DNA of 21,862 nt from an uncultured Bacilli bacterium (GTDB taxonomy: Bacteria; Bacillota_I; Bacilli_A; ML615J-28; CAG-313): the NCBI GenBank assembly GCA_934098295.1, contig CAKONV010000022.1:1-21862 (forward strand), in the 5' to 3' direction. The stretch's first letter is position 1. Each line of letters begins with the position of its first letter. Of the stretch, positions 1-6,427 are shown piece after piece. The notes under the pieces are model-generated. The model was not told where the DNA came from, made no database searches, and saw nothing but the letters and a program-made list of their open reading frames with translations. Position numbers and translations under genes: made by a program.

Positions 1-126
1 ATTAATATTAATATGGAACATCATGGATTAATAGAATCAACAGGACCAGGAGAAGCTATACTTACAGCTAACTATATCTTAAATAGAAGAATATTCCTTG
101 AAATTAATTTAACAATTACCGAATAA
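1..126 (+). CDS. 3' end of an unrecognised protein (partial)
   Basis: The window opens inside an open frame that reads 41 codons from base 1 to a TAA at 124-126. The visible tail contains EHHGLIESTGPGEA followed by LTANYILN and ends in a short hydrophobic and polar stretch. I do not recognise the family from this fragment. That it is coding rests on the uninterrupted frame, the normal amino-acid mix and the strong terminator 14 bases after the stop. The start and most of the protein lie outside the window. Confidence 0.6.
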   Translation: MNINMEHHGLIESTGPGEAILTANYILNRRIFLEINLTITE

Positions 127-140
127 AATATTGATGTTAA

Positions 141-183
141 AAAAGAGTTAATTCTGATATTTTGAAAATGATTAACTCTTTTT
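141..183 (+). terminator. Rho-independent terminator after the partial gene
   Basis: A perfect 12-bp stem (AAAAGAGTTAAT at 141-152 with ATTAACTCTTTT at 171-182) encloses an 18-base loop and runs into a T tract. It sits 14 bases after the stop of the partial gene and would end that transcript. The A-rich left arm also lets it act on the other strand. Confidence 0.85.
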
Positions 184-203
184 GGCTCTTTAAAAAAATT
201 GGG
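184..203. repeat. Probable ISL3-type terminal end of the decayed insertion sequence
   Basis: The sequence begins GGCTCTTT and follows directly after the terminator. ISL3-family elements characteristically start with GGCTCTT, and a decayed ISL3 transposase lies just inside this end with its C-terminus facing it, which is the expected layout. I could not find a clear matching opposite end; the stretch around 890-910 is at best a very degraded candidate. Confidence 0.5.
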
Positions 204-211
204 GTGATAAA

Positions 212-240
212 AAACGAATTTCGCAATGAAATTCGCTTTT
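212..240 (-). terminator. Hairpin terminator at the 3' side of the transposase remnant
   Basis: CGAATTTC (215-222) pairs with GAAATTCG (228-235) around a five-base loop, flanked by A and T runs that lengthen the stem with one bulge. Read on the minus strand it ends in a run of T, so it fits as the terminator of the decayed transposase. It could also work on the plus strand. Confidence 0.6.
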
Positions 241-284
241 TATATTGACTAATTATTAATTTAGTTTTAGTGGTAAATTTTTGT

Positions 285-756
285 TTATCTTAAATATACA
301 TATTTTTCTAAATCTTCTAAAAATTTGCATATCTATTTGCGTTCTTATGTATTTTTTCAATAGAATTATTAATACCTTCTATAGGTCCATCTGATAATCT
401 TCTAATTTTACCATTAGCATCAGTAATTTTAATAAATGAATTAAGAATGTATTCTTTCCAAGTTTTGAGCATATTTGAAAAATCTTTAAAAGAATTTAAT
501 TTAGATTGATCAATTTTTTCAATAATTTCATCAATTTCTTTTTCAGTTTCCTTTCTTGATTGAAGAGAATTAAATCATGATCGATATTTATAATCAAATT
601 AACTATACCTCTATCGGAAATATGATATCAAAGTTTTTTGTTATATTTTAGATTATTACTTAAATTATCATATTTTGTATCATCACCTTAATTTTTAAAA
701 TAGCTGAAAATATATAAATCTTTATCTTTTTTTGAAAATAAGGTTGATAATGTTTA
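285..756 (-). pseudogene. Decayed ISL3-family transposase
   Basis: Reading the minus strand gives a broken protein that lines up with the C-terminal half of ISL3-family DDE transposases. From the N-terminal side it reads STLFSKKDKDLY, then KYNKKL and DRGIVNLI, then a long stretch with KETEKEIDEIIEKID and MLKTWKEYILNSF, and finally the family hallmark RRLSDGPIEGINN followed by HKNANRYANF. The frame is broken by a TAA (688-690), two TGA codons (628-630 and 575-577), a frame change near 570-585 and a one-base shift near 319-326, after which RRFRKYVY continues. The catalytic N-terminal half is not visible. The element is dead; no intact copy is in the window. Confidence 0.85.
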
Positions 757-849
757 TTTAAAAAGATATATATTATGAAAAAATCAAATAGCAATTTTAT
801 TAGAAAATATAGTTACTAAAAAATATTTGTAAGCATTAAAATATACTAA

Positions 850-878
850 TAGCAATATATTTTAAAATATGTTAAAAT
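850..878 (+). promoter_or_regulatory. Candidate promoter for the sigma/anti-sigma unit
   Basis: An extended -10 element, TGTTAAAAT (870-878), lies about 64 bases before the sigma-factor start. Seventeen bases upstream of its hexamer is TAGCAA (850-855), a poor match to the usual -35. Start-to-start spacing of 23 bases is the same as at the extended -10 promoter before dltA, which also has TAGCAAT in the -35 position. The rest of 757-941 is AT-rich with nothing else I recognise. Confidence 0.4.
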
Positions 879-893
879 TTAATTAAAAAAATG

Positions 894-927
894 TCACCTT
901 TTTGATTTTCGATTGTATTATAGGTGA
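894..927 (+). promoter_or_regulatory. Inverted repeat over the sigma-factor ribosome binding region
   Basis: TCACCT (894-899) is exactly complementary to AGGTGA (922-927), which is the only Shine-Dalgarno-like sequence before the ATG at 942. If transcription starts near 885 the six-base pairing would hide the ribosome binding site. The 14-base distance from AGGTGA to the ATG is long, so AAAGAG (927-932) may contribute instead. The left arm TGTCACC could alternatively be a -35 element of an autoregulated promoter. Confidence 0.35.
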
Positions 928-941
928 AAGAGATTTAAATT

Positions 942-1436
942 ATGAAAATATCACAAGAACAATTTGACTTTGTATATAAAGAGTATGCAAAAGAATTATT
1001 ACAAATAGCCTATGGTTATACAAAAAATAAAGAAGACTCCATAGATATAATGCAAAATGCATATATCGCAGTATTAGAATCTAACAAAAGGTTTGAATCT
1101 AATGAACATATCAAGTATTTTTTGATAAGGGTTACTATTAATGAATCAATAAATTTTGTAAAATCATATTCAAAGAAAAAAGTATTATGTAATAACGATA
1201 TCATAATGAACATCCCTGAAACTAAAAAAGATGAATTGCCTTACGATATATCAGAAATTGTTAATACCTTGCCACAAAAATATAAGACAATTCTTGTTTT
1301 GTATTATTATGATGGCATGAAAATTAAAGATATTTCAAAAGTTTTAAAAATGAAAGAATCTGCAGTAAAAAAACGATTAGAACGGGCAAGAAATCTAGTA
1401 AAAGAAATCATAGAGAGGAATTATAAAAATGATTGA
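942..1436 (+). CDS. ECF-type RNA polymerase sigma factor
   Basis: This 164-residue protein has the compact two-domain form of extracytoplasmic-function sigma factors. Region 2 covers about residues 5-75 (FDFVYKEYAKELLQIAYGY through DIMQNAYIAVLES and YFLIRVTINESINFVKS) and would bind the -10 element. Region 4 covers about residues 98-158 (LPQKYKTILVLYYYDGMKIKDISKVL, then KESAVKKRLERAR), a helix-turn-helix for the -35 element. Its last eight bases overlap the start of the next gene, which encodes a membrane protein, the usual arrangement of a sigma factor with its anti-sigma factor. The sequence does not show which genes it controls; the CGTATA-type promoter before dltA is a candidate. The family call is firm, the exact ECF group is unknown. 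Confidence 0.93.
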   Translation: MKISQEQFDFVYKEYAKELLQIAYGYTKNKEDSIDIMQNAYIAVLESNKRFESNEHIKYFLIRVTINESINFVKSYSKKKVLCNNDIIMNIPETKKDELPYDISEIVNTLPQKYKTILVLYYYDGMKIKDISKVLKMKESAVKKRLERARNLVKEIIERNYKND

Positions 1437-2895
1437 TGAAGAATTATCCAAATTAAAAAACAGTATTCCAAATTTTAATATTGATGATTATAAAGACAAA
1501 ATTTATAATAAGCGTAATAGGAAAACTTCTAAAAATCGTTATTTTTTTAAAATAACATTCTCTACATTAATAATAGCTATGCTTTTATGCGTTATTGGTC
1601 TTACTGCACATTCTTTAAGTGTAGAGGCAAAAGAGTACCAAGCAGCCGTAGAATTTTTTGAAACTAATAAATTATCTACAGATGGTTTAACAAGAACAGA
1701 AGTGAAAGAAATTTATCGTGATATTACAACTAATAAGTTTCAATATAAAAAAACGGGTGAAGTAATCGTAAAAAGTATTAAAAATAAAGTGCCTGGATGT
1801 AGTATTGAATTAAAAGATGCAGATTCTAGCACAATAGCTAACTGCTGGGAATTATGGGATAAGTTATACAAACAGTTAGAAACCTCAGAAATTGGTATTC
1901 ATTATGAACATGCATTAATACCAGAAATTGATCATAATGGCGTATGTAACTTTAGAATGTCTAAATTTACTAAATATGAAAATGCTGTAATGTGTTGGCA
2001 AATTGAATTATTTTATCTTGTTGAAGGTTATTGTGTGTCTGATGATTATTTAATTGTTTATGGTTGTCAATTATCAAGTTACGCATCTGAATATACTAGA
2101 AAAGTCTATATGACTAAGATAAGTAATGATGGAGAAATTATTTGGGAACAGGGATTTGATGATTCTAGTGATTTTTATAGAGTAATCATTAATGAAGATG
2201 ATACAATCACGGCATTTAGTAATAAAACTTATCAAAATTCATATTTAAAAATGTATAATTTGAATAGTGATGGTACTGTTATATATAGTAATCAAAATTC
2301 TTTTGATAATTTGAGCATAAGAAATATTGTTAAGATAAATGATGGTTATTTAATACATTTAGTTGATAATAATTATAGCGCAAGATTTTCAAAAATTGAT
2401 ATGAACGGAGATTTACAAAAAGAATTCAGTTATGATGATGAAAACTATAAATATATTTTTACAGATGCCATTGAATTTGAAGGTAAATTATATTTATCAG
2501 CATATTCAGTTTCTAATTTTGATAAGACGTCTACTAGAGGCGAATTAGGAAAAATACTTGATAGAATAAATGGAATGAAAAATGATGAAATAACTGATGA
2601 ATTCGTTTTAAATTTATTTAAAGAAGAATATAAAGCTGTTTTATTTGTATGTGACAAAGAAGATGGCGAATTAACTAAATTTTATACTGCTGATGCAGCC
2701 CTTGGATCAAGTATTAAAGTAGAAGATGGTATGTTAATTTGGGAGGTAGAATATTTAAGTAATGTGTTCTATTCCCCAGCGACTAGTTCCTTTACTTTTG
2801 GTGGTGTTACGCAAGTGTATAATTATATATATAACAAAAATGGTGAATTTTTGAATGCTGATAAAACCGAAACATTAAGAGTTTTTAGAAGATAA
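1429..2895 (+). CDS. Membrane-anchored probable anti-sigma factor with outside sensor domain
   Basis: The 488-residue product has about 38 charged residues inside the cell, one membrane segment at about residues 40-62 (FKITFSTLIIAMLLCVIGL) and a large outside region. The first outside part (KEYQAAVEFFETNKLSTDG, then TEVKEIYRDITT) resembles a segment I associate with similar Bacillota anti-sigma-operon proteins. After about residue 190 there are several repeats of the form K-x-(S/N)-x-D-G-x-x-x-(W/Y), suggesting a beta-propeller-like fold. No zinc-type HxxxCxxC anti-sigma motif is present. It overlaps the sigma gene by eight bases, so the two are translated together, and the short inner tail is the likely sigma-binding part. 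The role is inferred from context; what it senses is unknown. Confidence 0.72.
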   Translation: MIDEELSKLKNSIPNFNIDDYKDKIYNKRNRKTSKNRYFFKITFSTLIIAMLLCVIGLTAHSLSVEAKEYQAAVEFFETNKLSTDGLTRTEVKEIYRDITTNKFQYKKTGEVIVKSIKNKVPGCSIELKDADSSTIANCWELWDKLYKQLETSEIGIHYEHALIPEIDHNGVCNFRMSKFTKYENAVMCWQIELFYLVEGYCVSDDYLIVYGCQLSSYASEYTRKVYMTKISNDGEIIWEQGFDDSSDFYRVIINEDDTITAFSNKTYQNSYLKMYNLNSDGTVIYSNQNSFDNLSIRNIVKINDGYLIHLVDNNYSARFSKIDMNGDLQKEFSYDDENYKYIFTDAIEFEGKLYLSAYSVSNFDKTSTRGELGKILDRINGMKNDEITDEFVLNLFKEEYKAVLFVCDKEDGELTKFYTADAALGSSIKVEDGMLIWEVEYLSNVFYSPATSSFTFGGVTQVYNYIYNKNGEFLNADKTETLRVFRR

Positions 2896-2902
2896 TTAAA
2901 TC

Positions 2903-2935
2903 AAAAAAGTGGTTATATAAAAAGCCACTTTTTTT
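2903..2935 (+). terminator. Terminator after the sigma/anti-sigma unit
   Basis: A ten-base stem, AAAAAAGTGG (2903-2912) with CCACTTTTTT (2925-2934), encloses a 12-base loop and ends in a T tract, eight bases after the stop codon. Confidence 0.9.
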
Positions 2936-2996
2936 AATTAATTTAGTCAATAAATTGCATGAAAAAAAGCATACAATAACCTTTTTTATAAAAATA

Positions 2997-3005
2997 TGCT
3001 ATACT
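2997..3005 (+). promoter_or_regulatory. Extended -10 promoter for the TfoX-domain gene
   Basis: TGCTATACT is a good extended -10 element 43 bases before the ATG at 3048. No clear -35 box is present 17 bases upstream, as is common for extended -10 promoters. It follows directly after the previous terminator, so the gene is probably its own unit. Confidence 0.5.
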
Positions 3006-3047
3006 TATGAATAGAAAATAAATGAAAAAATAAGGTAAATTATTAAT

Positions 3048-3344
3048 ATGGGTACAACAAAAGAATATAAGAATTTTATTTTAGAACAACTGAATTTATT
3101 AGATGATATTACTTGTAGGCCAATGATGGGTGAATATCTACTTTATTATAAAAAAACATTATTTGGTGGAATATATGATGATCGATTATTAGTAAAAATT
3201 GTAGATAACAATAAAAAATATAATATGGCAAAAGAAATTCCATATGATACCGCAAAACCAATGTATTTAGTAGATGCTGTTGATGATAAAGAGATTTTAA
3301 AAGAAATAGTATTAGATACTTATAAGGAAATAAAAAAAGCATGA
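3048..3344 (+). CDS. TfoX N-terminal-domain family protein
   Basis: The 98-residue protein matches the TfoX/Sxy N-terminal domain along its whole length: an early helix, then TCRPMMGEYLLYY, LFGGIYDDRLLVKIVDN and a C-terminal helix (KEILKEIVLDTYKEIKK). In gamma-proteobacteria the full-length Sxy/TfoX assists competence gene activation, but single-domain forms like this are widespread in Bacillota with no assigned function, so competence should not be inferred. The ribosome binding site is weak (AAGGT about 10 bases upstream). It is alone between a terminator and a dead gene. Family firm, function unknown. Confidence 0.85.
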   Translation: MGTTKEYKNFILEQLNLLDDITCRPMMGEYLLYYKKTLFGGIYDDRLLVKIVDNNKKYNMAKEIPYDTAKPMYLVDAVDDKEILKEIVLDTYKEIKKA

Positions 3345-3552
3345 ATACTGAAAGGAAAATTATTAGAATCAAAAAAATTTAAAACTAGATGATGATAATC
3401 TTGTTTAATAGTGTATAAACAAAGTTTTAGATAGAACCAGTCATGTTTATAAATAAGGAAAAAAATGGTATTGTGAAATAGATAATACTAAAATAACTAT
3501 TAATTCATATAACTATACTATTATCACAGCTCATCAAATTAAAAGAATTTAA
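3345..3552 (+). pseudogene. Broken DUF3781 family gene
   Basis: After the TfoX-domain gene there is a recognisable but broken reading frame. It reads GKIIRIKK, then with a one-base shift at the seven-A run (3371-3377) NLKLDDDNLV, two stops in a row (TAA 3406-3408, TAG 3409-3411), CINKVLDRTSHVYK, a third stop (TAA 3454-3456), and GKKWYCEIDNTKITIN followed by SYNYTIITAHQIKRI before a normal TAA at 3550-3552. This matches the DUF3781 pattern of RIKKNL, V-x-W-C and GKNWYCEIDN-(x)n-TIITAHK. The second stop replaces the conserved tryptophan (TGG to TAG). The N-terminus is missing or unclear. The function of the family is unknown. Confidence 0.75.
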
Positions 3553-3561
3553 TAACATTGT

Positions 3562-3590
3562 TTGAAATATTTTAATATAATGATTAAAAT
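3562..3590 (+). promoter_or_regulatory. Promoter of the tldD-pmbA unit
   Basis: TTGAAA (3562-3567) and TAAAAT (3585-3590) are separated by exactly 17 bases, giving a start near 3597 and a short leader that holds the strong AGGAGG (3621-3626) eight bases before the ATG at 3635. A TATAAT-like overlap at 3576-3581 has no partner at correct spacing. Confidence 0.6.
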
Positions 3591-3634
3591 TAGTTAGTAG
3601 TATATAAAATAAAAAAGTACAGGAGGATTATTTT

Positions 3635-4972
3635 ATGATTAAATTTAGAGATGGATTTTACACGGATGTAAGAACTGAAGATCGAAGTAGAACTACTATT
3701 TCTTATAAATCTGGTGTATTAGAGGAAATGAAAACATGCATTGAGCGTCGGGCTTTTTTAAGAGTATATGACGGCAAAATGTGGTACTATGCATCCGTTA
3801 CAGATTTGACACATTTACAAAAAACATTAGATGAACTTTATGATGCAGCAGTCCCCAATGGTAAAATTTTAGATGATCCAATCGTTAGAAAATTTGAAAT
3901 AAACAACGATGAGGTATTGAACTTTGCAAATTGTTCTGTTCGCAATGTTCCTTTACAAGAAAAACAAACCCTTTTATTGTCGTATTTACCATTACTAAGC
4001 GAGGATAAATGCATTTCCATACCAGAAGGAAGATACCTTGATCGTAATAGTTTATTTCACTTTCAATCAAGTTTAGGGGCAAACATTACTTATGATTATC
4101 AAACATGTGGCTTTGTGTTAAGTTGTAGTATGGTAGAAAATGATAAGAAATTCTCTGGCCATTGGCAAAAGGGTGTAACTAAATTTGAAGACTTAAAGGG
4201 CCTTGAACAGGAAATTAGAACTTCTATTGCTGAACAAATAGTATTTATGCGCAATTCTGTGCCAGTTGACCCAGGAAAATATCCTGTTATTCTTTCTCCA
4301 GAAGCAGCTGGAGTATTTGCTCATGAATCATTTGGACATAAATCTGAATCTGATTTTATGCTATCAGATAAATCAATGAAAGATGAATGGAAAATTGGTA
4401 AAACTGTAGGTTCACCTATTTTATCTATTGTTGATTGTGGTTTAGTTTCTGGATGTGGATACGTTCCTTATGATGATGAAGGAACGCATGCTAAAAAGAA
4501 TTACTTAATTAAAAATGGTGTGTTATCAGGCCGTTTACATAGTGTACAAACAGCAGCTATACTCAATGAAGATTTAACTGGTAATGCCCGTGCAACTGAT
4601 TGTAGATTTGAGCCTATTGTTCGTATGACTAATACGTATATTGAGGGTGGAAATCTTAATTTTGAACAACTAATTTCACCAATAAAAAAAGGTTATTTCA
4701 TCAAGACAATAAAGCATGGAAGTGGTATGAGTACATTTACAATTGCACCAAGCATTGCATACGAAATTGTTGATGGAAAATTGGGTAGCCCTGTACAAAT
4801 TAGTGTAATAACTGGTTCAGTATTTGAAACTCTTAATTTGATTGATGGATTAACTAGTGATGTACATATGTTGTCATTTGTAAGCGGTGGTTGTGGAAAA
4901 ATGGAACAAATGAACCTACCGGTTGGTTTTGGTGGCCCATATGTTCGAATTTCTTCAATAAATGTACAGTGA
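3635..4972 (+). CDS. tldD: TldD metalloprotease subunit
   Basis: This 445-residue protein belongs to the TldD/PmbA family. TldD is the catalytic zinc subunit of a heteromeric TldD-TldE protease that cleaves small or unfolded peptides; in E. coli it matures microcin B17 and degrades CcdA. The HExxxH motif is present as HESFGH at residues 230-235, and the third zinc ligand typical of the family is the cysteine at about residue 420 in SGGCGK. The closing region GFGGPYVRISSI is also typical. The start is supported by AGGAGG eight bases upstream. The gene is ten bases ahead of the pmbA start. The peptide it processes here is not evident; no nearby small peptide gene is seen. Confidence 0.93.
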   Translation: MIKFRDGFYTDVRTEDRSRTTISYKSGVLEEMKTCIERRAFLRVYDGKMWYYASVTDLTHLQKTLDELYDAAVPNGKILDDPIVRKFEINNDEVLNFANCSVRNVPLQEKQTLLLSYLPLLSEDKCISIPEGRYLDRNSLFHFQSSLGANITYDYQTCGFVLSCSMVENDKKFSGHWQKGVTKFEDLKGLEQEIRTSIAEQIVFMRNSVPVDPGKYPVILSPEAAGVFAHESFGHKSESDFMLSDKSMKDEWKIGKTVGSPILSIVDCGLVSGCGYVPYDDEGTHAKKNYLIKNGVLSGRLHSVQTAAILNEDLTGNARATDCRFEPIVRMTNTYIEGGNLNFEQLISPIKKGYFIKTIKHGSGMSTFTIAPSIAYEIVDGKLGSPVQISVITGSVFETLNLIDGLTSDVHMLSFVSGGCGKMEQMNLPVGFGGPYVRISSINVQ

Positions 4973-4982
4973 GGTAAATATA

Positions 4983-6197
4983 ATGCAAAAAGAATTTATA
5001 AAAAAAATAAAGAATAAGATTACACTAAATGTTACCGATGGCAAAATTGATAGCTTTCGTGAACAAGAAGAAGAAACTAATACGGTTCGACTTTATGAAA
5101 ATGGGATTATAGGTGTAGCTGGTTGTCTTGGCCAGGCAGATGAAGAATTATTAACTTCTAAAGCTATAGAAGCTTTGTCGCTTAATATTAAGTATCCTTG
5201 TAAATTAGAAGGTAAACTAGAAAAGGAAATACTTAATGAAAAAGAAATAATTTCTGTCTCTAATTTAATACCAACAATGCAAGATTTTCTACACCGTCTT
5301 AATGTTATGTGTCCAAATTTTGCTTTTTCAAATAAGATTAGTTTAATTCATAATAAATCGGAATACACCAATTCTCTTGGTAGACATTTAATTAGTTCTG
5401 TTCAAAGCATTGATATTCAATTGTTGTCTCAAAATCGTGGCTCAGGAAATTTATTTGATACTACATTTTCCTATGATGCTAGCAATTTTAATCCGGAAGA
5501 ACTATTAGATAATTTTAAAAAGGAATATGATGCGTTTTATGTGTCATCAGATATTGAACCTGGAGAATATCCTGTAGTAATAGATGCAACTGATTTATTT
5601 GGAAGTTTTTTACAACAATTTGTGGCAGAGTTATATGTAGCTGGTGCTTCTTTATTAAGTGGTAAACTTTGTGAAAAAGCATTTTCTGAAAAACTTACTT
5701 TAAAAAATGATATGAATCCTACAACAAATCCTAGTGCTTGCTTCTTTGATGATGAAGGATGTGTAGCTCCTGACTTACGTCCTACACTTATAGAAAAAGG
5801 TACTTTAACAGGTCTTTTAACTACCAAAAAATCATCAGATAACTTGAAAATTCCTAACCTTGGTACAGCTGCATCAACTTATGATGGTGTTTTATGTTTA
5901 GGTTTTAATAAATTTTATGTAGAACCAACGGTTTCTTCATTAAAAGAACTTGTTCCTGGAAAAGCAATATATATTGTTATTACTTCGGGTGGGGATGTAA
6001 CCCCTGATGGTCATTTTGCATCTCCAGTACAAATGTCTTATTTGATGGAAAACGGAGAAATTATTGGACGTTTGCCAGAAATTCATATTAGCGGTAATTT
6101 TTATGATTTATTTGGAAAGAACTATATTGGCTCAGTTAGAAATAATTCTAATCCAAGTAGCACATTATCGGTACTTCAAATGACTATAAAAAAATAA
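4983..6197 (+). CDS. pmbA: PmbA/TldE, non-catalytic partner of TldD
   Basis: This is the second TldD/PmbA-family protein, 404 residues from the chosen start. It lacks the HExxxH motif, as expected for TldE, which shapes the peptide channel while TldD carries the zinc. Recognisable parts are DPGEYPV-like EPGEYPVVIDATDLFG in the middle, FFDDEGCVAPDL, and the C-terminal block TSGGDVTPDG with EIHISGNFYDLFGK. I chose ATG 4983 over the in-frame ATG at 4962 because GAGGT (4971-4975) lies seven bases before it and it avoids overlapping tldD. No strong terminator follows before the next promoter at 6251. Pair assignment is firm. Confidence 0.92.
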   Translation: MQKEFIKKIKNKITLNVTDGKIDSFREQEEETNTVRLYENGIIGVAGCLGQADEELLTSKAIEALSLNIKYPCKLEGKLEKEILNEKEIISVSNLIPTMQDFLHRLNVMCPNFAFSNKISLIHNKSEYTNSLGRHLISSVQSIDIQLLSQNRGSGNLFDTTFSYDASNFNPEELLDNFKKEYDAFYVSSDIEPGEYPVVIDATDLFGSFLQQFVAELYVAGASLLSGKLCEKAFSEKLTLKNDMNPTTNPSACFFDDEGCVAPDLRPTLIEKGTLTGLLTTKKSSDNLKIPNLGTAASTYDGVLCLGFNKFYVEPTVSSLKELVPGKAIYIVITSGGDVTPDGHFASPVQMSYLMENGEIIGRLPEIHISGNFYDLFGKNYIGSVRNNSNPSSTLSVLQMTIKK

Positions 6198-6250
6198 TAT
6201 ATTTATTTTAAAAATTGCCAATATTTTTCTAACTTTTTTTCTTTTATTGG

Positions 6251-6279
6251 TTGCTTAATAAAAATAAATATGATAAAAT
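6251..6279 (+). promoter_or_regulatory. Promoter of the repeat/SGNH lipoprotein gene
   Basis: TTGCTT (6251-6256) and TAAAAT (6274-6279) are 17 bases apart, with an extended TG at 6271-6272. This gives a leader of about 140 bases before the ATG at 6428, unusually long for this window. The leader contains the palindrome at 6366-6395 but no riboswitch class I recognise. Confidence 0.65.
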
Positions 6280-6365
6280 ATACCTAGAGGAAGGAAGAAT
6301 TTTTAGGTTATACCGTTTTGCAAAAAACTTTTGAAAAAGAGAGAGGAAGAAAAAAAAGGTGATTT

Positions 6366-6395
6366 GAATACATAATAAATTTATTAATTGTATTC
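6366..6395 (+). repeat. Near-perfect palindrome in the leader of the lipoprotein gene
   Basis: GAATACA (6366-6372) and TAATAAA (6373-6379) are mirrored by TTTATTA (6380-6386) and TGTATTC (6389-6395), with only two unpaired bases between. Fourteen pairs with no real loop look more like a protein-binding operator than an RNA hairpin, although a folded RNA is possible. It ends about 20 bases before the ribosome binding site AAAGGA (6416-6421). The binding protein is unknown. Confidence 0.5.
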
Positions 6396-6427
6396 ATGTT
6401 AAATTTTATTAACAGAAAGGACAAAAA

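Noticed and set aside
285..756. TGA at a tryptophan position as a sign of the mycoplasma genetic code
   Set aside because: It occurs only in pseudogenes with other stops as well; all intact genes use TGG for tryptophan and four of them end in TGA.
6302..6325. A third cre-like site in the leader of the SGNH lipoprotein gene (ACCGTTTTGCAAAA)
   Set aside because: The half-sites are one base too far apart for the cre consensus and the position is downstream of the promoter.
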